A DNA stretch of 64,000 nucleotides from Mesorhizobium_G sp050247155 (GTDB taxonomy: Bacteria; Pseudomonadota; Alphaproteobacteria; Rhizobiales; Rhizobiaceae), in the NCBI GenBank assembly GCA_050247155.1, contig JBFWUS010000021.1, forward strand, positions 1 to 64,000, in the 5' to 3' direction. The position numbers and the translations under genes were made by a program. The notes under the pieces are model-generated. The model was not told the origin of the DNA, searched no databases, and saw nothing but the letters and a program-made list of their open reading frames with translations. Shown piece after piece: positions 16,019-25,572 of the stretch (its first letter is position 1; every line of letters begins with the position of its first letter).

Positions 16019-16711
16019 CTACGCTGCGGCGAACACTCGAACGGGCGCGACAACCTGGTAGCCCAGGCTGCGATAGAGCGGCTCGCCCTGGTCGCTGGAA
16101 ATCAGCAGTGCCCGGCGATGCCCGGCGCGCGCCGCGTGCGCAGCGAGCGCCATCATGACCCGACGCGCCAAACCACGCCGACGAAAGGCCGGCGCTGTCG
16201 AGACCCGGTCTACGACGATATCGCCGTCATCGGCCACGCCATAACGGGCGGTGGCGGCGGCCGAGCCTTCAACAGTTACGACGAACAGGAACGAACGGTC
16301 GTTCGGCTCGAACGGTGAAATTTCGCCGGATGCATTGATAGTCGCGATCTGCGCCGGGTCGCGGACGAGAAACGCCTCGATCTCTTCGGACGACTGTTCC
16401 AAGGCCGCGATATCGGCCAGCATGAACAGCTCGTCCACCAGCACCTTCAAACCATTTTGGCCGGCCGGCATCAGCCGGCCGACATCACCGACGACCGTGA
16501 GCCATTCATCCGGCTTGAGTTTTGTCAGGAGTTCGTTCGAGACGGGCTCGCAAGCGAAATACTCGCCGGAGCGGCCAGGCGAATCATAAAGCGCCACGTG
16601 GAAACCGTAGTCACCGGCAGTGACTAACGCGCCTTTGCGGCAGGCGCCAAAACCTTCGATGAAGGAATACAGCAACGCCTTGCGGCCGGTTTCGGTCTGC
16701 CAGTCGTTCAT
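16019..16711 (-). CDS. GNAT-family N-acetyltransferase
   Basis: A 230-residue protein. The C-terminal half is a GNAT domain with the acetyl-CoA loop in VSTAPAFRRRGLARRVMMALAAHA and a terminal SLGYQVVAPVRVF. The N-terminal half (about 1-120) is unrelated sequence with a FACEPVSNELL element, as in other two-part GNAT proteins. Acceptor unknown. It is 18 bases downstream of the Gfo/Idh/MocA gene on the same strand, so probably in one transcript with it. Confidence 0.85.
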   Translation of the reverse strand: MNDWQTETGRKALLYSFIEGFGACRKGALVTAGDYGFHVALYDSPGRSGEYFACEPVSNELLTKLKPDEWLTVVGDVGRLMPAGQNGLKVLVDELFMLADIAALEQSSEEIEAFLVRDPAQIATINASGEISPFEPNDRSFLFVVTVEGSAAATARYGVADDGDIVVDRVSTAPAFRRRGLARRVMMALAAHAARAGHRRALLISSDQGEPLYRSLGYQVVAPVRVFAAA

Positions 16712-16729
16712 ACCCGGCTATCGCGCCGG

Positions 16730-17683
16730 TCAATCATGGCTGACGGTGCCGGCGGTTAGAATGTCGAGCACCATAATGCCCTCCTCACCGCTGGTGCGCG
16801 GGGTGGCGCGCGTTTTGATGCAGTCGAGGAAATGCTCAAGCTCACGAGTCAGCGGCATGCCCTGTCTTATTGTGACATATGACGGCTCGTTGGTGGTGAA
16901 AGCCCACTGGCCGCTGTCCTGCCACACCGCATGACGGTAGACGGCGAGCTTGCGCTCCCACGGCTCGACGTCGTCGAACACCGCCATCGCCTTGGTGCCG
17001 ACTACCGTCAGGCGACGCTCGCGATAGGGATTGAGGCGCGAGGTGAACAGATGGCTGCGCAGGCCGCTCGGGAAACGCATATGGACGTGGGCGAAATCGC
17101 TCAGATGGTCCAGCAGCGCCGCGCCCTCGCCATGGATCTCCGATGGCGGCTGGCCGGTGATAGCGAGGATCATCGACAGATCGTGCGGGGCGAGATCCCA
17201 CAGCGCATCGTTTTCCGTATGGAATTTGCCGAGGCCGAGCCGGTGCGAATGGATGTAGCGCACGTCGCCCAGTTCGCCGGTATCGATCAGTTCTTTCAGC
17301 TTTTCGAAGGCCGGGTGAAAACGCAGCACATGGCCGACCATATAGACGCGATTGTTTGCCTTGGCGGCGGCGACGGCGCGCTTGGCGTCAGGCACGGTCA
17401 GTGCGATCGGCTTCTCGACCAGCACGTCCTTGCCGGCTTCCACCGCCTTGATGGCTGTTTCGGCGTGAAACTGCGGCGGAAGCGCCATGACGACAGCATC
17501 GATATCGGCCCGGCCGAACAATTCGTCAGGATCGATCGCCTCGACATCCTGGTCGCTGGCGAAACCTTCGGCGCGCGCGCGGTTGGCGTCGGAGACGGCG
17601 TGCAAGGCGCCAAGCGCCTTCAGGGTGCGGATATGATTGGACCCCCAATACCCGCAGCCTAGGACTGCAACACGCGGCTTCAT
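16730..17683 (-). CDS. Gfo/Idh/MocA family oxidoreductase
   Basis: A 317-residue NAD(P)-dependent sugar-type dehydrogenase. The Rossmann motif GCGYWGSNHIRTL is at residues 9-21, the signature EKPIAL follows near 90, and HVLRFHPAFEKL, LWDLAPHDLSMI carry the substrate-binding and catalytic His. The GYWGSNHIR start and APHDLS motif resemble UDP-N-acetylglucosamine 3-dehydrogenases of the WbpB/WlbA branch, so a role in polysaccharide precursor synthesis is possible, but no glycosyl gene lies nearby. Confidence 0.87.
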   Translation of the reverse strand: MKPRVAVLGCGYWGSNHIRTLKALGALHAVSDANRARAEGFASDQDVEAIDPDELFGRADIDAVVMALPPQFHAETAIKAVEAGKDVLVEKPIALTVPDAKRAVAAAKANNRVYMVGHVLRFHPAFEKLKELIDTGELGDVRYIHSHRLGLGKFHTENDALWDLAPHDLSMILAITGQPPSEIHGEGAALLDHLSDFAHVHMRFPSGLRSHLFTSRLNPYRERRLTVVGTKAMAVFDDVEPWERKLAVYRHAVWQDSGQWAFTTNEPSYVTIRQGMPLTRELEHFLDCIKTRATPRTSGEEGIMVLDILTAGTVSHD

Positions 17684-17832
17684 ATAATCCTTGCTCGAAA
17701 CTCCCGCGCGGAGACATAGCGGCGAGACGGGACGAACTCAACCCCGCCCCACCTCAAGCGCCCCTGTCCGTCAATCAATTGAGATGTCGTGACGACAAGC
17801 AATAGAGAGCGGCAGGCAGGCGGCCGCAGCGG

Positions 17833-18216
17833 TTAGCCGACTTTGGGGGCCGCAAGGGCATTACCCGGAACATACAGCGCAATCGGCCTGATCTCGTAGA
17901 CAGCTGTCGGATTGGCGCGGCGAAGGCCACGCGCGATCTCAACCACCTCATCCCGGCTGGCGCAATCCACGACATAGAGCCCAAGCAAGGCTTCCTTCGT
18001 TTCGGCAAAAGGTCCGTCGATCACATCGCCCGCGCCGGGACCGCGCAGCGTGAAGGCCGCGGCGGTGAAATCCAGCCGTGCCGCTGGCCCCATCTTGCCC
18101 TGATCGACGAGGCCGTTGTGATAGCTCAACAGTTCGGTCATCAGCGCGGCATCTTCTTCCGGGCTCATCGAGGTGATGGCGTTTTCTTCATGATAGGCCA
18201 GGATGGAGTAGAGCAA
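17833..18216 (-). CDS. YciI/DGPF domain protein, probable TTG start
   Basis: About 127 residues of the YciI (YCII/DGPF) family: LLYSILAYHEENAI, MTELLSYHNGLVDQGK, and the signature VIDGPFAETKEALLGLYVVDC. In relatives the protein begins with M-x-CLLLY or similar; here the matching codons read AAG-AGG-TGC with no ATG. TTG at 18216, with AAGAGG six bases upstream, is the likeliest start. The frame stays open into the palindromic element at 18351, but that part is repeat DNA. Members of this family are often encoded next to ECF sigma factors, which is not the case here. Function unknown. Confidence 0.75.
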   Translation of the reverse strand: MLYSILAYHEENAITSMSPEEDAALMTELLSYHNGLVDQGKMGPAARLDFTAAAFTLRGPGAGDVIDGPFAETKEALLGLYVVDCASRDEVVEIARGLRRANPTAVYEIRPIALYVPGNALAAPKVG

Positions 18217-18350
18217 GAGGCACCTCTTCGGCGTTCGCGGTGCGCGAGTATTGTCGAGATGGCGGCCAGACGCTAGCCAAGCTTGCACATCGGTTTTGAC
18301 ATTTTGATCGGCCAAACCGGCTTGATCCGTCGCGCGATTGCCGCCAACAG

Positions 18351-18624
18351 TTAGAGCAATATCTGACCTGATTGAACCATTCTGCCGGCGATGGTTTGGG
18401 ACAAGATCAAGGACTTCCTCGAAGGTCGGACTGGTTGTCCGGCCGAGAGGAAGTCCGACGGAATTGGCCCAAACCAGCCCGGCCCTTTGGGTTTGCCGTG
18501 TGGCGGACGCCCACGTCGTCAGGCCGCTCGGCCGGGCAACCAGCCCGACCTTCGCGTCCTTCCTGGTGGATCGCCTCGCCAAACGGCAAACAGAATGATT
18601 CAATCAGGACAGATATTGCTCTAA
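18351..18624. repeat. 274-bp MITE-like palindromic element with 34-bp terminal inverted repeats
   Basis: The ends 18351-18384 and 18591-18624 are reverse complements over 34 bases with two mismatches (starting TTAGAGCAATATCTG). A second inverted pair lies inside (about 18420-18447 with 18532-18559, core GGTTGTCCGGCCGAG), so the whole element can fold on itself. It encodes no convincing protein, although both strands are open. It fills the gap between the YciI gene and the divergent AcuI-like gene and ends 21 bases before the latter's start. Confidence 0.85.
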
Positions 18625-18645
18625 GGACGAACCGGAGGATTTCCC

Positions 18646-19641
18646 ATGACCAACAGTTTTACCGCCCTGATGATCGAGGACGAGGGTGGGAAACCCAAGG
18701 CCGGCTTCAAGACCATTACCCAAGCCGATCTGCCCGACCATGACGTGCTGGTGGAGATTTCGCACTCGACGCTCAACTACAAGGACGGGCTGGCCGTATC
18801 TGGCAAGGGGCGAATCGCCCGGCGCATGCCGATGGTGGCCGGCATCGACCTCGCCGGCACCGTGGTCGAGGACCGGTCAGGCAAGTGGAAGGCCGAGGAC
18901 AAGGTGGTGCTCAACGGCTTCGGGCTGTCCGAAACCGAATGGGGCGCCTATACCCGCTTCCAACGCGTCAAGCCGGAATGGCTGATCAAGCTGCCGGAGG
19001 CTTTTTCGCCCCAGCAGGCGATGGCGATCGGTACGGCCGGGTATACGGCGGCGCTCTGCGTCATGGCCCTGGAAGCTTGGGGCACGATCAAGACCGACAA
19101 GCGTGAGGTGCTCGTAACCGGTGCAGCTGGCGGCGTCGGCTCGACGGCGATCATCTTGCTTGCGCAGCGCGGCTACAAGGTGACGGCGGCGACAGGCCGG
19201 CCGGAGACGCATGACTATCTGTCGGCCCTCGGCGCGACGGGTTTCGTCGGCAGGGCGGAACTGGCTGAAAAGGGCGCTCCGTTGCAAAAGGAGCGCTGGG
19301 CCGGCGCGGTGGATTCCGTCGGCTCGACCACATTGGCAAACGCGATTGCGCAGACCGTCTATGGCGGCGCGGTCGCGGCCTGCGGCCTCGCAGGCGGAGC
19401 TGATCTGCCGGGCACCGTGCTGCCACACATTCTGCGCGGCGTCGCCCTGCTTGGCGTCGATTCGGTGATGGCCCCAATGGCCAAGCGCGAGGCTGCTTGG
19501 AAGCTGCTTGCGGAAAGTCTAAATGCCGATCAGCTCGCGAAAATGACCCGAGTCGAGCCAATGTCGAAGCTGCCGGACCTTGCGCAGGAAATTCTGGCCG
19601 GCCAGGTGCGCGGGCGCGTGGTGATCGAGATCGGCAAATAG
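18646..19641 (+). CDS. acrylyl-CoA reductase-like MDR oxidoreductase (AcuI/YhdH)
   Basis: A 331-residue zinc-free medium-chain dehydrogenase/reductase. The start LMIEDEGGKPKAGF, STLNYKDGLAVSGKG, GIDLAGTV, and the NADPH site TGAAGGVGSTAI are signature of the YhdH/AcuI subfamily, which reduces acryloyl-CoA to propionyl-CoA with NADPH. Length matches the family (about 325-330). A GGAGG ribosome site precedes the ATG. Detoxification of acryloyl-CoA is the likely role; substrate is inferred. Confidence 0.88.
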   Translation: MTNSFTALMIEDEGGKPKAGFKTITQADLPDHDVLVEISHSTLNYKDGLAVSGKGRIARRMPMVAGIDLAGTVVEDRSGKWKAEDKVVLNGFGLSETEWGAYTRFQRVKPEWLIKLPEAFSPQQAMAIGTAGYTAALCVMALEAWGTIKTDKREVLVTGAAGGVGSTAIILLAQRGYKVTAATGRPETHDYLSALGATGFVGRAELAEKGAPLQKERWAGAVDSVGSTTLANAIAQTVYGGAVAACGLAGGADLPGTVLPHILRGVALLGVDSVMAPMAKREAAWKLLAESLNADQLAKMTRVEPMSKLPDLAQEILAGQVRGRVVIEIGK

Positions 19642-19663
19642 CCGTTTGAGAACGCTCTACAAA

Positions 19664-19702
19664 GCAAATGCCCGGCGTTTCATGCGCCGGGCGTCTTTGT
19701 TT
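19664..19702. terminator. bidirectional terminator between acuI-like gene and modA
   Basis: An 8-bp perfect stem GCCCGGCG/CGCCGGGC (19670-19677, 19685-19692) with a 7-base loop is flanked by AAAGCAAAT on the left and GTCTTTGTTT on the right, so it can serve both convergent genes. Confidence 0.8.
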
Positions 19703-19715
19703 CAGCAAGTGGCCG

Positions 19716-20501
19716 TCAGTTCGAGACCACCGGCGCCAGGAACGTAAAACCTTCCTTCTCGAACAGCTCTTTTGCCTTCTCAGTCTGCAGGCATTTCTCG
19801 AAGTCCGCCGCGTCCTGGTTCTTTGTCGCCGCCGTCAGCCCGACCGGGTAGATGATCGGCGGGTGTGAATCCTCGGGGAAGGTGCCGACGATCTTGACGC
19901 CTTCGTCAGCCGCGGCATCTGTCTGATAGACGATGCCGGCAGCCGCTTCGCCAGTGGAAACCAGTTTCAGCGCCGCCCGAACATTCTCAGCCTGGGCGAC
20001 CTTGCCGGACACACCTTCCCAAACACCAAGCTTTTCCAAAGCCGCCTTGCCATATTTGCCGGCCGGTACGGAGTCGACATTGGCCATGGCCAGCTTGCCA
20101 TCGCCAACGAGAGCGGCCAGATCGAAATTCGGCGCGATGGTCGCCTCCGCCTTCGAATCCTTCGGCGCGACCAGGACGATGCGGTTGCCGAGCAGCTTCA
20201 CCTCGGTGTCCGGCTGGGTGAGCTTCTTGTCGGACAGATACTTCATCCAGTCGAGATCGGCCGAGATGAAGACGTCAGCCGGCGCGCCTTCCTCGATCTG
20301 CTTGGCGAGCGCCGAACTGGCGGCATATGAGATCGTCGCCTTGGCGCCGACATCCGCTTCGCAAGCGGCATTCACATTGTCGAGGGCGTTCTTGAGGCTC
20401 GCGGCGGCGAACACCGTCAAAGCATCCTGTGCCGCCGCCGAACCGACCGACAGCCCGGCAAATGCCGCCATCGTCACCAGAAATGCTGTGCGTTTGATCA
20501 T
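19716..20501 (-). CDS. modA: molybdate ABC transporter substrate-binding protein ModA
   Basis: A 261-residue periplasmic binding protein starting at the ATG before IKRTAFLVTMAAF, with GGAGGAG upstream; the longer frame to 20645 is non-coding. Signal peptide residues 1-24 (cleaved near AAAQD), then the molybdate-site strands LTVFAAASLKNALD, YAASSALAKQIEEGAPAD and GIVYQTDAA. ModA delivers molybdate or tungstate to ModBC. modB and modC would normally follow directly; here the downstream gene is on the opposite strand, so this modA is an orphan. Confidence 0.92.
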   Translation of the reverse strand: MIKRTAFLVTMAAFAGLSVGSAAAQDALTVFAAASLKNALDNVNAACEADVGAKATISYAASSALAKQIEEGAPADVFISADLDWMKYLSDKKLTQPDTEVKLLGNRIVLVAPKDSKAEATIAPNFDLAALVGDGKLAMANVDSVPAGKYGKAALEKLGVWEGVSGKVAQAENVRAALKLVSTGEAAAGIVYQTDAAADEGVKIVGTFPEDSHPPIIYPVGLTAATKNQDAADFEKCLQTEKAKELFEKEGFTFLAPVVSN

Positions 20502-20542
20502 GAAACCCGCTCCTCCACTACGCCCAAATGCGCGATGATCGA

Positions 20543-20560
20543 TATGTTTAAATGAACATA
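20543..20560 (-). promoter_or_regulatory. inverted repeat upstream of modA
   Basis: TATGTT-N6-AACATA (18 bases) lies about 42 bases before the modA start. The spacing and A/T character recall ModE operators, but the core letters differ from the usual TATATA, so assignment to ModE is weak. Confidence 0.3.
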
Positions 20561-20710
20561 ACAGAGCATTTTTCGGTTCGAAAGGGGCCGCTTGTCCGGG
20601 CCGGCAAATTTCTGAAATTTCAAATAATTCACCTAAAAATGCCATTCGCGAGTGAGGTGCGGCAATTCAGCGAGCAGAAGCTGATAGCTGTAGGAATATA
20701 GCGGGATTGG

Positions 20711-22015
20711 TCAGCTCGCGCGCTTGGCTTCCGCTTCGACCATTTCGTGCCGCTCACCGATGACGCGATTGCGGCCGCCCGCCTTCGCTTGATAGAGGCG
20801 ACGATCCGCCTGGGCATAAAGATTTGTCAGTGTGTCGGTATCGGCCGACAGCGTGCCGACGCCGACGCTCACCGTCAGACCAATGCGCTCGCCGTCGGGG
20901 GAGGCGACCACCGCTTGACGAATGGTCTCCCCGAGCAGCCAGGCCAGCGTGTGATGCAGCGGGCATAGGACCGCGAACTCCTCGCCGCCTAGCCGAAACA
21001 CCTGCTGGTCCACGCCCGCTGCCTTTTCGGTCAGCAAGGACGCGATTTCGCGGATGACGCGATCGCCTTCGCCGTGGCCATGGCGGTCATTGATCGCCTT
21101 GAAGTGATCGATGTCGATGATCAGCAGGCTGAGAGGTTTGCCGCCAGCCTTACCGGTGCTGACCGCGCCGGCGGCCAGCGTTTCGAAGCGGCCACGGTGC
21201 AGCAGACCTGTCAGGCCGTCGCGGCCGGACACCTCGACCAGCGCCTCATATTTCTCGCGATAGGTGAGCAGATCGAAGACATCTGAAATGCCGCGCGGCG
21301 TGCTGGAGCGTGGGCGCTCAACCCATTTCAGATAGGCAACCATGGCCAAGCTGTAGACGAAGGCCGCGACCATCTTTGCCGCCCAGCCGCCAAACAGCAC
21401 CGACCACGGCGCGTCGGTGAGATAACGCAGGACCAGATAGAAGCCGATCTGGTCGAAGGTGAGCACGGCGCAAGCGCTTAACGCGATACGCGGGAACATG
21501 GCGCGCCCGAGCCATTTACCGAACTTTTCGTAAGCCAGGATGATGGCGATGGCGTCGATGTAGAGCAGCGTTGTACCCCACACCATCAACCAGCCCATCT
21601 CCTGCACAAAGCCGATGTCCGGGGCACGGTTATTCGACAGGGTGGCGACTTGGTGGAAGCCGAGAATGCCGACGAGACCGAGGACGAGAAAGTTGCCGAT
21701 CAGAAGGCCGTAGATCGGCTGGCGAACGGTGGTTGCATCCTCCTTGATATAGAGGAGCAAGAGCATGATCAGCTTGCCGGAAAAGAGAACCGTCGATCCC
21801 GGCGACAAAATGCCAAACGGCAGTTCCACATAGAAGCTGCTGGCGAGATAGGTTTCGATGAAATGCATCACGCCGAGCGCCGACATGAACAGGCCGACAC
21901 CAAAACGTTTGCGAACACGCAACAAGCTTGCCATCACGCCGAAATAAAGCGCGGCCTCCGCCAGGAGCAGCAAAGAATTCAGATAGGGTGTCGACAGGGC
22001 AAGGCTCACGCGCAT
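20711..22015 (-). CDS. membrane-bound GGDEF diguanylate cyclase
   Basis: About 434 residues: seven or so hydrophobic helices in the first 230 residues, a linker, then a C-terminal GGDEF domain (about 262-425) with DGLTGLLHRGRF, IDIDHFKAINDRHGH and the active-site GGEEF. The product would be cyclic di-GMP. The inhibitory I-site RxxD expected five residues before GGEEF reads AGVD, so product inhibition is probably lost. No EAL domain. The membrane part has no domain I can name. ATG at 22015 is used; an ATG five codons earlier is possible. Confidence 0.9.
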   Translation of the reverse strand: MRVSLALSTPYLNSLLLLAEAALYFGVMASLLRVRKRFGVGLFMSALGVMHFIETYLASSFYVELPFGILSPGSTVLFSGKLIMLLLLYIKEDATTVRQPIYGLLIGNFLVLGLVGILGFHQVATLSNNRAPDIGFVQEMGWLMVWGTTLLYIDAIAIILAYEKFGKWLGRAMFPRIALSACAVLTFDQIGFYLVLRYLTDAPWSVLFGGWAAKMVAAFVYSLAMVAYLKWVERPRSSTPRGISDVFDLLTYREKYEALVEVSGRDGLTGLLHRGRFETLAAGAVSTGKAGGKPLSLLIIDIDHFKAINDRHGHGEGDRVIREIASLLTEKAAGVDQQVFRLGGEEFAVLCPLHHTLAWLLGETIRQAVVASPDGERIGLTVSVGVGTLSADTDTLTNLYAQADRRLYQAKAGGRNRVIGERHEMVEAEAKRAS

Positions 22016-22107
22016 CGATCCCGAGCGCATGAGAGATGCAAGCTTGCGCTGAGGAATACACGCTTAGCGCGAAAGCGTTAACCCAAAGTGGAAATGGGGC
22101 CCAGCGG

Positions 22108-22934
<827 letters not shown>

Positions 22935-22938
<4 letters not shown>

Positions 22939-23819
22939 AGGGGTGCCTCCACGGGCGGATTGTTCACCGCGGCCATGGCGTCCGGCGCGCGGTCGTCTAC
23001 GAAGAGTTCGGAAATGGTGGGCAGACGATCGCCGGTGGCGTTGTCCGGCAAAGCAGCCAGCAGCGCCTTGGTGTAGTTGTTCTTGGGGCTTTCGAAGAGG
23101 GAGAGCACGTCGGCCTCCTCCATCTTGCGGCCCTTGTATTGCACAATCACGCGGTCCGCTGTTTCGGCGACGACGCCCATATTGTGGGTGATCATGATCA
23201 GGCCCATGCCATGCTCTTGCTGGAGTTTTACCAGGAGGTCGAGGATCTGCTTCTGGATCGTGACATCGAGCGCGGTGGTCGGCTCGTCGGCAATTAGCAG
23301 CTTCGGATTGCAGGCAATGGCGATGGCGATCATCACGCGCTGGCACTGGCCGCCCGACATCTGGTGAGGAAAATGGCCAAGCCGGTCGGCCGGGTCCGGA
23401 ATGCCGACGGCTTTGAAGAGTTCGATGGCGCGGGCGCGGCGCGCCTTCTTGTCGAGACCCATATGGACACGCAGAACTTCCTCGATCTGGAAGCCGACGG
23501 TGAAGCACGGATTGAGGCTGGCGATGGGCTCCTGAAAGATCATGGCAATGTCCTTGCCAACGATCTTGCGGCGATCGGCGATGGAAAGGCCGAGAAGATC
23601 GCGGCCCTGGAAGGTCATCTTGTCGGCCGTGACCTTTGCCGTCCAGGGCAGCAGGCCCATGGTCGCCAGCATTGACACCGACTTGCCGGAACCGGACTCG
23701 CCGACGATCGCAAGAACCTCACGCTCGTGCACTTTCAGCGACACACCGTCCACGGCCCGGAACGGACCGGAGGCCGTCTGGAATTCGACGACGAGATTTT
23801 CGATTTCAAGAAGAGCCAT
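22935..23819 (-). CDS. dppD: dipeptide ABC transporter ATP-binding protein DppD-like
   Basis: A 294-residue ABC ATPase: Walker A GESGSGKSV, Q-loop FQEPIASLNPCF, signature SGGQCQRVMIAIAI (cysteine in place of the usual arginine after GGQ), Walker B LLIADEPTTALD, switch His ITHN. The C-terminal OppD-type extension (NNYTKALLAALPDN) follows. The next gene upstream in the transport cluster, dppC, is 820 bases away because an opposite-strand gene and a repeat intervene, so dppDF may need its own promoter. Confidence 0.93.
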
Positions 23820-23929
23820 TTTTGCTCCTACGCCATCTGCAATGCCGGCCGCCGGATAGGGCCGAATCTCGATTGAATGCGACTGCGGTAGCCCGTACTA
23901 TCCGCGTGGATACAACGAGGATTGCCGCC

Positions 23930-24421
23930 ATGAAATGGATAAGAATGCTTGCGGTCGCCGGGCTGATAGCCTGCGGGCCAATTGCCGTGCTGGCGCAAAC
24001 CACGGCTCCGCCCGCGACGATTGAACTGACCGGCGGCACAACCTCGCCGATAGCGCTGACCCCCGACATGCTGGCCGGACTGCCGCAAATAGAGCAGGAC
24101 GTGACCTTCCAGACGTCGAAGGGTCCGTCGAGCGGGCACTACAAGGGCGTGCTGTTCTGGGAGGTGCTGAAGGCGAACAAAGCTCTCGACGGGTTGCAGC
24201 GCAACGGGGAACTGCAGAAGACGTTTCTCGTCACCGCCAAGGACGATTACAAGATCGCTTTCTCGGTCGGCGAGATCCATCCCGAATTCGGCAATACGCC
24301 ACTGATGATCGCAACGGAAGTCGACGGCAAACCGATCGAGGGTGGCCCGCGCATCGTCGTGCCCGGCGACAAGCGCGGCGCGCGGGCGGTGCAGGAGATT
24401 GTGAAGATCGAGATTAGATAG
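23930..24421 (+). CDS. exported SUOX-fold (molybdopterin-dependent oxidoreductase-like) protein
   Basis: A 163-residue protein starting at the ATG before KWIRMLAVAGLIACG. A Sec signal peptide (residues 1-23, cleaved after AVLAQ) is followed by a small domain with LTGGTTSPIALTPDML, GHYKGVLFWEVL and PLMIATEVDGKPIEGGPRIVVPGD. That last stretch is the part of the sulfite-oxidase molybdopterin fold kept in small stand-alone relatives. The cofactor-ligating cysteine is not evident, so enzymatic activity is doubtful. It lies on the strand opposite to dpp, between dppC and dppD. Confidence 0.75.
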   Translation: MKWIRMLAVAGLIACGPIAVLAQTTAPPATIELTGGTTSPIALTPDMLAGLPQIEQDVTFQTSKGPSSGHYKGVLFWEVLKANKALDGLQRNGELQKTFLVTAKDDYKIAFSVGEIHPEFGNTPLMIATEVDGKPIEGGPRIVVPGDKRGARAVQEIVKIEIR

Positions 24422-24455
24422 GGTTCGGTCGTTCGTTTCGGCAAGAGTCAATCGG

Positions 24456-24621
24456 CGACGACCCCCCTCTGCCCTGCCGGGCATCTCCCCCTCATGGGGG
24501 GATATTGACAGCGGCACCCTCGCCGCCCGTTCTGAAACTTTCGCGTTTGGCGAAATTGACGCGGCCGGCTGATCTCCCACCTTGAGGGGGAGATGCCCGG
24601 CAGGGCAGAGGGGGGTTGTCG
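24456..24621. repeat. palindromic intergenic element, 39-bp inverted ends
   Basis: Arms 24456-24494 and 24583-24621 are reverse complements with one mismatch (core CTCTGCCCTGCCGGGCATC). The middle holds a short hairpin (TTTCGCGTTTGGCGAAA). It fills the gap between the convergent SUOX-like gene and dppC. From memory, palindromes of this sequence style are common between genes in Mesorhizobium-type genomes. Confidence 0.88.
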
Positions 24622-24642
24622 ACGAGAACGACAAAGCCCGCC

Positions 24643-25563
24643 TCAGCTTCGCTTCAGCTTCGGGTCGAGTGCGTCGCGCAAGCCGTCACCCATCAGATTG
24701 ATGGCAAGCACGGTGATGAGGATCGCCAAACCGGGCAGCGTGACCACCCACCAGGCGCGCAGGATGAATTCGCGCGCTTCGGCGAGCATCGTGCCCCATT
24801 CGGGCGTCGGCGGTTGCGCGCCCATGCCGAGGAAGCCGAGCGCCGCGGCATCGAGGATGGCGTTGGAAAAGGACAGTGTTGCCTGCACGATCAGCGGCGC
24901 CATGCAATTGGGCAAGATGGTCTTGAACATCAATCGCAGCGGTCCGGCGCCAGCGACCTTGGCGGCGATCACATAATCGCGGGTTTTCTCCGACATCACG
25001 GCGGCGCGGGTGAGCCGCACAAAATGCGGCTGGAAGACAAGCGCGATGGCGATCATTGCGTTGATCAAGCCCGGACCGAGCACAGCCACCAGCACCAGCG
25101 CGAGCAGCAACGACGGGAACGCCAGGATGATGTCCATCAGCCGCATGATCAAGGTGTCGACCCAACCACGGAAATAGCCTGCAACCACCCCAAGCAGAAT
25201 GCCGCCGACCAGCGCAATGGTCGTGACGATAACGCCGATGAAGAGCGAATAACGCGTGCCGTAAATCAGGCGTGAGAGAATGTCGCGACCGACGGCGTCG
25301 GTGCCTAGCAGGAATGCGGCGCTGCCGCCCTCCTGCCAGAAGGGCGGCAGCAGAATGGCGGCGCGGTCCTGCGCGTTCGGCGCGTGGGGGGCGATCAACG
25401 GCGCGAAGAGCGCCAGAAAGACAAGGAAGACAAAGAACCAGAGGCCGATCACCGCGCCGCGATTCTCGGAAAAATAGTACCAGAACTCGGCGAAGCGGGC
25501 GCGCCGCGACGGATCCTTGGAAACCGTATCGAGCGTGTTGGCGGGTGCTGCGGCGTCGGCCAT
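24643..25563 (-). CDS. dppC: dipeptide ABC transporter permease DppC-like
   Basis: A 306-residue inner-membrane permease with an N-terminal cytoplasmic tail, the first helix at VIGLWFFVFLVFLALFAPLIAP, the periplasmic region with GTDAVGRDILSRLIYGTRYSL, and five further helices. The EAA coupling loop is at about 200-220 (VIAAKVAGAGPLRLM). The RDILSRLIYG and PTPEWGTMLAE motifs are typical of the DppC/OppC family. It follows dppB by 9 bases. Confidence 0.93.
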   Translation of the reverse strand: MADAAAPANTLDTVSKDPSRRARFAEFWYYFSENRGAVIGLWFFVFLVFLALFAPLIAPHAPNAQDRAAILLPPFWQEGGSAAFLLGTDAVGRDILSRLIYGTRYSLFIGVIVTTIALVGGILLGVVAGYFRGWVDTLIMRLMDIILAFPSLLLALVLVAVLGPGLINAMIAIALVFQPHFVRLTRAAVMSEKTRDYVIAAKVAGAGPLRLMFKTILPNCMAPLIVQATLSFSNAILDAAALGFLGMGAQPPTPEWGTMLAEAREFILRAWWVVTLPGLAILITVLAINLMGDGLRDALDPKLKRS

Positions 25564-25572
25564 AGTCGTCTC

